Source of the DNA: Actinomycetota bacterium
Lineage (GTDB): Bacteria > Actinomycetota > Acidimicrobiia > Spongiisociales > UBA5794
DNA length: 5,461 nt
Direction: 5' to 3'
Assembly: GCA_003648875.1 (NCBI GenBank)
Contig: QMQC01000145.1
Span: 1-5,461 of the forward strand
Position 1 is the first letter of the stretch, and each line of letters opens with the position of its first letter. The translations under genes were made by a program, and so were the position numbers. Below the pieces are notes generated by a model. It was not told where the DNA came from and did no database searches. It was given only the letters and a program-made list of their open reading frames with translations. Positions 1 through 3,029 of the stretch are shown here, piece by piece.

Positions 1-199
1 CATGTCCTTTTCCGCCCAGGCGCTTGCGGCTGAGTGGCTCATCGACAACCAGGCCCTCCTCGAGTCGAAAGTGTATGTGCTGCCGACGGAACTCGACAAT
101 GAGGTTGCACGACTCAGGCTCGAAGCGATGTCAGGTTCCCTCGAGAAGCTCACCCCGACCCAGGAGCAATACCTCGCGTCCTGGGAACACGGAACCTGA
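1..199 (+). CDS. ahcY: Adenosylhomocysteinase, C-terminal end (5' truncated)
   Basis: This is the last 65 residues of S-adenosyl-L-homocysteine hydrolase, the cytosolic NAD-dependent enzyme that splits S-adenosylhomocysteine into adenosine and homocysteine in the methyl cycle. The visible part begins at a conserved internal MSF; base 1 (c) fits the end of an Asp codon, giving the family's DMSF block, so this ATG is not the gene start. It continues with LAAEWL, then KVYVLP, then DNEVARLRLEAM, then KLTPTQEQYLASWEHGT before TGA at 197-199. These blocks occur in this order in AHCY C-termini. The protein ends at the SWEHGT block and lacks the extension ending in DHYRY seen in human-type enzymes, so it resembles the short archaeal/Thermotoga-like form. 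The catalytic and NAD-binding core lies outside the window. Identification is confident from the C-terminal pattern; completeness of the rest is unknown. Confidence 0.9.
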   Translation, partial: MSFSAQALAAEWLIDNQALLESKVYVLPTELDNEVARLRLEAMSGSLEKLTPTQEQYLASWEHGT

Positions 200-216
200 G
201 CTCGGAGAGCTCATTC
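192..216 (+). terminator. Hairpin after ahcY; possible terminator or operator
   Basis: A perfect 7-bp inverted repeat, TGAGCTC-GGA-GAGCTCA, occupies 197-213 with a 3-base loop. It can extend by GAA (192-194) pairing with TTC (214-216) if CC (195-196) bulges out. The left arm includes the ahcY stop codon. There is no T-run after it, so it is not a canonical intrinsic terminator. It ends six bases before the TAGAAT box proposed for the next gene, so its left arm covers the expected -35 area and could instead be a protein-binding site. The repeat is seen directly; the role is inferred. Confidence 0.4.
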
Positions 217-221
217 GGCAC

Positions 222-227
222 TAGAAT
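222..227 (+). promoter_or_regulatory. -10-like box TAGAAT before NAT gene
   Basis: TAGAAT matches the actinobacterial -10 consensus TANNNT and ends 7 bases before the GTG at 235. Transcription would then start at or within a base of that codon, giving a leaderless mRNA. No clear -35 hexamer is visible. The only purine-rich stretch, GGAGAG at 204-209, is 25 bases before the GTG, too far for a ribosome binding site. The same arrangement precedes comF and secA. Confidence 0.45.
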
Positions 228-234
228 CTTGCCC

Positions 235-990
235 GTGACGGTTCCCGACACGTTGCGGTATCTCGCCCGGATCGGACTGAGCGAGGCACCTCCGGTTGAT
301 TTGGGGGGTCTGGAGACGCTTCAGCGCGCACATCTGACCGCTGTGCCGTTCGAGAATCTCGACGTCTATGCGAGAAGCGGTGTCCAAACAGGTCTGGATT
401 GGTCACTGCCAAAGATCGTCGAAAGACATCGAGGTGGGTGGTGCTTCGAGCTCAACGGCGCTTTCAGCAGTCTCCTCACAGCTCTTGGGTTCGAAGTCAG
501 ACGACTCGGAGCGATCGTTCTCCTCCCTCCGGTGAGCAATGAACCCAGTCACCTCACACTCGAGGTCACTCTCGATCTTCCTTACCTTGTTGACGTCGGG
601 TTCGGCGACACTTTCATCAAGCCCCTGAGATTGGATCTCGATGCACGCCAGGATGGTGGGTCCGGCGAATTCGTGATCGGAACCGATGGGCAAGTCAGGA
701 CACTTTTTGAGGTTGAAGACGGCGGGTCACTCATGGCGCAGTACCGATTCGGGCGAACCGATTGGGCCATGGAGGACTTTGATGCGGCGTCGGAACGCCT
801 ACAGAGTGAGCCGGGCTTGTCATGGACAGAGTCCCGTTTTGCCACGCGCCTCCTTGGCGGCGGGCCGGACCGCGTGACTCTTCTGTCTGATCGCATCAAG
901 TTCCGTCGCGACGGTGAGTGGCGGGAGGAGCCGATCGCGGCAGACGAATGGGCGGGGACGTTGGAACACTGGTTCGAGATGATTCCCTGA
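235..990 (+). CDS. nat: Arylamine N-acetyltransferase
   Basis: A cytosolic enzyme of the arylamine N-acetyltransferase family, which moves acetyl from acetyl-CoA to arylamines, arylhydrazines or related natural substrates through a cysteine intermediate. Counting from the GTG at 235 (251 residues), the N-terminus has the family's YLARIGL and VPFENLD blocks (about residues 9-43). The catalytic cysteine is C70 in RGGWCFELN, the histidine is H106 in PSHLTLEV, and the aspartate is D120 in VDVGFGD. The full triad is present, and Cys70 matches the usual position in bacterial NATs. The less conserved C-terminal domain carries the LLSDRIKFRRDG block. Length is slightly below the usual 260-280. An in-frame TTG at 229 would add two residues, but GTG is preferred because the TAGAAT box at 222-227 would start transcription after the TTG. 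It lies 35 bases after ahcY and 41 before comF. The natural substrate cannot be told; NAT homologues can belong to polyketide/ansamycin or sterol-catabolic loci, but no such genes are seen here. Confidence 0.93.
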   Translation: MTVPDTLRYLARIGLSEAPPVDLGGLETLQRAHLTAVPFENLDVYARSGVQTGLDWSLPKIVERHRGGWCFELNGAFSSLLTALGFEVRRLGAIVLLPPVSNEPSHLTLEVTLDLPYLVDVGFGDTFIKPLRLDLDARQDGGSGEFVIGTDGQVRTLFEVEDGGSLMAQYRFGRTDWAMEDFDAASERLQSEPGLSWTESRFATRLLGGGPDRVTLLSDRIKFRRDGEWREEPIAADEWAGTLEHWFEMIP

Positions 991-1019
991 TGCACCGCGG
1001 GCATGTCACACCGGACGGA

Positions 1020-1025
1020 TAGCTT
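1020..1025 (+). promoter_or_regulatory. -10-like box TAGCTT before comF
   Basis: TAGCTT (TANNNT type) ends six bases before the ATG at 1032. By the usual -10 to start-site distance, transcription would begin at the A of that ATG. Its TAG is also the in-frame stop (1020-1022) that rules out a longer comF N-terminus. No Shine-Dalgarno lies between 1021 and 1031. This supports leaderless expression of comF from the 41-base NAT-comF gap. The -35 region shows nothing convincing. Confidence 0.45.
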
Positions 1026-1031
1026 CGCAGC

Positions 1032-1754
1032 ATGGTCTGTCTCGCCTGTGCCATGCCCGGATGGCCTCTCTGTGTCTTGTGCGTTGCCTCGCTTCGGCTG
1101 GCGCCCCCGGCGGTGGTGCGCGGCGTCTCGGTTGAGGCCGGGTTCAGGCATGTGGGGGCGGCTGTGCGCCTTGTGCACAACCTGAAATATCGCAGGTCGA
1201 TTCGTGCCGGCAGGATTCTTGCCGCCGCCATGGTTTCGGGACTCCCAGCCGACGCGACCGTGCTCGTGCCGGTCCCGAGGTCGCTTGTCCGTCGGGTGAC
1301 CTATGGCATCGACCAGGCCAAGGTACTTGCGAAGGAGGTGAGCATCCTCACCGGACTCGAGGTGCTCGACGCGCTTGGTGCGCCCATCTGGTGGAAACGC
1401 CAGGCCGGGGCCACTCTCGAAGATCGTCACGCCATCAGCTTCAGGAGAATCGGCCGCGTGCCGGAGGGTGCCATCCTCGTGGATGACGTGTTCACGACCG
1501 GTACCACCGCTATGAGCGCGATCGACGCCGCTGTTGCACGAGAAATGTCGATTCTCGTAGCGACGTCAGCGGGTACCATGGAACCAGGAACGAAGCCGTT
1601 CCCGAGCCTGGGAGGTGACGTGACGCAGTTGCGTGGGACGATCGAAACCTGGTCACACGCCGCGCGGACACGCTCCCAATCTGAATCAGCCGACGAACGC
1701 ACGGTCGTACGGCCGCGCCTTCTTCGAGCCACCGACCGAGAGGAGATCGGGTGA
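1032..1754 (+). CDS. comF: ComF-family phosphoribosyltransferase-like protein
   Basis: A 240-residue cytosolic protein of the ComF/GntX family, related to type I phosphoribosyltransferases. In Bacillus and Haemophilus, ComF is needed for DNA uptake in transformation, but most homologues have no proven substrate. The N-terminus has two CxxC pairs (C3, C6, C14, C17), the expected zinc ribbon. Family blocks follow: LKYRRSIRAG (51-60), VLVPVPRS (77-84), YGIDQAKVLA (91-100) and QAGATLEDRHA (124-134). The PRPP-binding loop is ILVDDVFTTGTTA (148-160). The ATG at 1032 is the only plausible start: it is just ahead of the first cysteine and an in-frame TAG lies at 1020-1022. The fold should end near residue 182, yet the frame continues for about 58 polar residues rich in Arg, Ser, Thr and Glu. 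The stop overlaps the hpf start by 4 bases (GTGA), implying translational coupling. A role in competence cannot be claimed, as no other com genes are visible. Confidence 0.88.
   Translation: MVCLACAMPGWPLCVLCVASLRLAPPAVVRGVSVEAGFRHVGAAVRLVHNLKYRRSIRAGRILAAAMVSGLPADATVLVPVPRSLVRRVTYGIDQAKVLAKEVSILTGLEVLDALGAPIWWKRQAGATLEDRHAISFRRIGRVPEGAILVDDVFTTGTTAMSAIDAAVAREMSILVATSAGTMEPGTKPFPSLGGDVTQLRGTIETWSHAARTRSQSESADERTVVRPRLLRATDREEIG
1741..1745 (+). promoter_or_regulatory. Ribosome binding site of hpf
   Basis: AGGAG lies 5 bases before the GTG at 1751 and inside the last codons of comF. It fixes the hpf start at this GTG and contrasts with the absent Shine-Dalgarno at the NAT, comF and secA starts. 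Confidence 0.75.
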
Positions 1755-2296
1755 CCGTTCGAGTTCACGGCAAGAACATGCAGGTACCCAGCGACATGAG
1801 CGAGTTCGCAGCGGACCGCGTCGAGCATGCTGGAAGGATCTTCGACGATGGCGGAGAGGTCGATGTCGAGTTCACGGTGAGCCACAATCCGCGTCGAGCC
1901 GACGGTAAGTTCCGGGTCGAGATCACCACGAACACAGCGGGTCACATCGTACGTGTTGAGGCTGAGGCGGCCGAAGAACGCACGGCTGTGGATCTCGCAT
2001 GCGACCGTTACGAACGTCAGCTCAGGAAGCTGAAGACGAAGCTGATCCAGCGAAACAGGGTCTCGAACAAAGACCTAAACCAGATGTCTAGTCAGTCCGA
2101 TGAAGATGATGACCGTGGCGTTGAAATCGTCAGAACCAAGCGGTTCTCGATGAAGCCAATGTCCGCAGAGGAAGCTGCATTGCAGATGGATTTGCTCGGA
2201 CACGAGTTCTTCTTCTTCCTCGATGCGGATACGGACCGGCACTGTGTTGTGTACCGGCGACGCGACGGCAACGTAGGACTGATCGAACCGGAGTGA
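1751..2296 (+). CDS. hpf: Long-form ribosome hibernation promoting factor (HPF/YfiA family)
   Basis: A 181-residue ribosome-associated protein. Long HPF binds the 30S decoding region and joins two 70S ribosomes into inactive 100S dimers in stationary phase or stress. Residues 1-105 form the S30AE domain (VRVHGKNMQVP at the start; helical ERTAVDLACDRYERQLRKLK near 76-95). A polar linker follows (about 106-125, SSQSDEDDD). The C-terminal dimerisation domain covers about 126-181: IVRTKRFSMKPMSAEEA, QMDLLGHEFFFF, then VVYRRRDGNVGLIEP. That tail is nearly diagnostic for the long form, and the size is typical (about 180-230). Start: GTG with AGGAG 5 bases upstream, overlapping the comF stop by 4 bases. 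The response regulator begins 12 bases after the stop, so comF, hpf and the regulator are probably cotranscribed. No dedicated hpf promoter is evident. Confidence 0.97.
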   Translation: MTVRVHGKNMQVPSDMSEFAADRVEHAGRIFDDGGEVDVEFTVSHNPRRADGKFRVEITTNTAGHIVRVEAEAAEERTAVDLACDRYERQLRKLKTKLIQRNRVSNKDLNQMSSQSDEDDDRGVEIVRTKRFSMKPMSAEEAALQMDLLGHEFFFFLDADTDRHCVVYRRRDGNVGLIEPE

Positions 2297-2299
2297 GCC

Positions 2300-2303
2300 G
2301 GAG
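2300..2303 (+). promoter_or_regulatory. Ribosome binding site of response regulator
   Basis: GGAG sits 5 bases before the ATG at 2309, within the 12-base gap after the hpf stop (2294-2296). It supports this start and reinitiation within a comF-hpf-regulator operon. Confidence 0.65.
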
Positions 2304-2308
2304 TTGAC

Positions 2309-2959
2309 ATGAAGAGACTGCTCGTCGTAGATGATGTACACCTGTTCAGGGCTGGCCTTTCTGCTGCACTGACCGGCGCAGGATATGATGTGATCGGTGA
2401 GGCAGCCGACGGCGAAAGCGCAGTGGCCGTGGCGGAGTCGGAGCAACCTGACATTGTCCTTCTTGACATTCTGATGCCAGGTATGTCAGGTATCGACGTT
2501 CTTGCCAAGATTCGAGCCGTCTCCCCCTCGTCCGAAGTGGTCCTCCTCACGGGTTCAGAATCCGAAGAGGATCTCGTGGCGGCGATCCGTGGTGGCGCTC
2601 GTGGCTACATTCTCAAGAACATGCCATTCGAGGAGCTGATCGTCGTGATCGACAACATCAGCAGCGGTGGTGCCGCCGTCTCTCCGGATATGGCTGGGAA
2701 ACTCTTCGATGTCACACGTGAGCTTCTCCTGCACCAGGAGCTTCTCGGCAGCCGGAAGCCGTCACTCACCGGGCGTGAGCTCGAAGTGCTTGGTCTTGTC
2801 GCGGATGGAAAGACATCGCGTCAGATCGGTGACCTTCTGTTCATCTCCGAGAACACTGTCAAGAACCACATTCGGAACATTCTCGACAAGCTCGGTCTGC
2901 ATTCGCGCAACGAAGCTGTCCTCTACGCCATCAGGGAGAACTTGATCACACTTCCGTGA
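2309..2959 (+). CDS. NarL/FixJ-family response regulator (receiver + LuxR-type HTH)
   Basis: A 216-residue two-component transcription regulator. The receiver domain (1 to about 118) has the acidic pair D8-D9 in LLVVDDVHLFRAGL, the phosphoacceptor D53 in IVLLDILMPGMSG, the switch threonine T81 in VVLLTGSES and the conserved lysine K103 in GYILKN, so it should be phosphorylatable. A linker of about 30 residues leads to a LuxR-type helix-turn-helix domain (about 152-212): LTGRELEVLGLVADG, then IGDLLFISENTVKNHIRNIL, then LGLHSRNEAV. Length is normal for the family. No sensor kinase is in the window, so it is an orphan here; its signal and targets are unknown. It sits 12 bases after hpf, with GGAG before its ATG, and 70 bases before secA. 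This placement suggests control by growth phase or stress, or of its neighbours, but that is inference only. Confidence 0.95.
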   Translation: MKRLLVVDDVHLFRAGLSAALTGAGYDVIGEAADGESAVAVAESEQPDIVLLDILMPGMSGIDVLAKIRAVSPSSEVVLLTGSESEEDLVAAIRGGARGYILKNMPFEELIVVIDNISSGGAAVSPDMAGKLFDVTRELLLHQELLGSRKPSLTGRELEVLGLVADGKTSRQIGDLLFISENTVKNHIRNILDKLGLHSRNEAVLYAIRENLITLP

Positions 2960-2963
2960 TCGA
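2942..2963 (+). terminator. Inverted repeat over the regulator's stop codon; weak terminator or operator
   Basis: GATCAC (2944-2949) and GTGATC (2956-2961) form a perfect 6-bp inverted repeat around a 6-base loop, extendable to 8 pairs by T2943-G2962 (wobble) and T2942-A2963. The stop codon TGA (2957-2959) is inside the right arm. A pyrimidine-rich tract (2964-2980, mostly TC repeats) follows but is not a proper T-run, so termination would be weak. As DNA, the dyad could also be a binding site about 50 bases upstream of the secA -10 box. The repeat is seen; the function is inferred. Confidence 0.35.
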
Positions 2964-3013
2964 TCTCTCTCTATCTGTTCGCACGTATTGTCTGAGATAG
3001 GCATCCAACTCCG

Positions 3014-3019
3014 TAGTAT
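3014..3019 (+). promoter_or_regulatory. -10-like box TAGTAT before secA
   Basis: TAGTAT (TANNNT type) ends 10 bases before the secA ATG at 3030, so transcription starting near 3026-3027 would leave only 3-4 leader bases. A TTGTCT at 2988-2993 resembles a -35 hexamer, but the 20-base spacer is longer than the preferred 17-18. No Shine-Dalgarno precedes the ATG (3020-3029 is ccacggcacc). This suggests secA has its own promoter in the 70-base gap after the regulator. Confidence 0.45.
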
Positions 3020-3029
3020 CCACGGCACC

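Noticed and set aside
582..1430. Long minus-strand open frame of 282 codons across NAT and comF
   Set aside because: It is antisense to two well-supported genes. Its translation is Arg/Ser/Pro-rich with no recognisable motif, as expected for the reverse of GC-rich coding sequence.
1623..1634. Short dyad ACGCA-GT-TGCGT within the comF tail
   Set aside because: Five-base arms are expected by chance in GC-rich sequence, and it is not near a start codon or promoter-like box.
1633..1908. Plus-strand alternative frame of 91 codons over the comF tail and hpf start, considered as a frameshifted ComF end or small gene
   Set aside because: It continues into the S30AE domain of hpf in another frame, has no recognisable motif, and does not resemble a ComF C-terminus.
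2092..2550. Two overlapping minus-strand frames across the hpf-regulator junction
   Set aside because: Both are antisense to strongly conserved HPF and receiver-domain sequence; their Ser/Arg-rich translations look non-coding.
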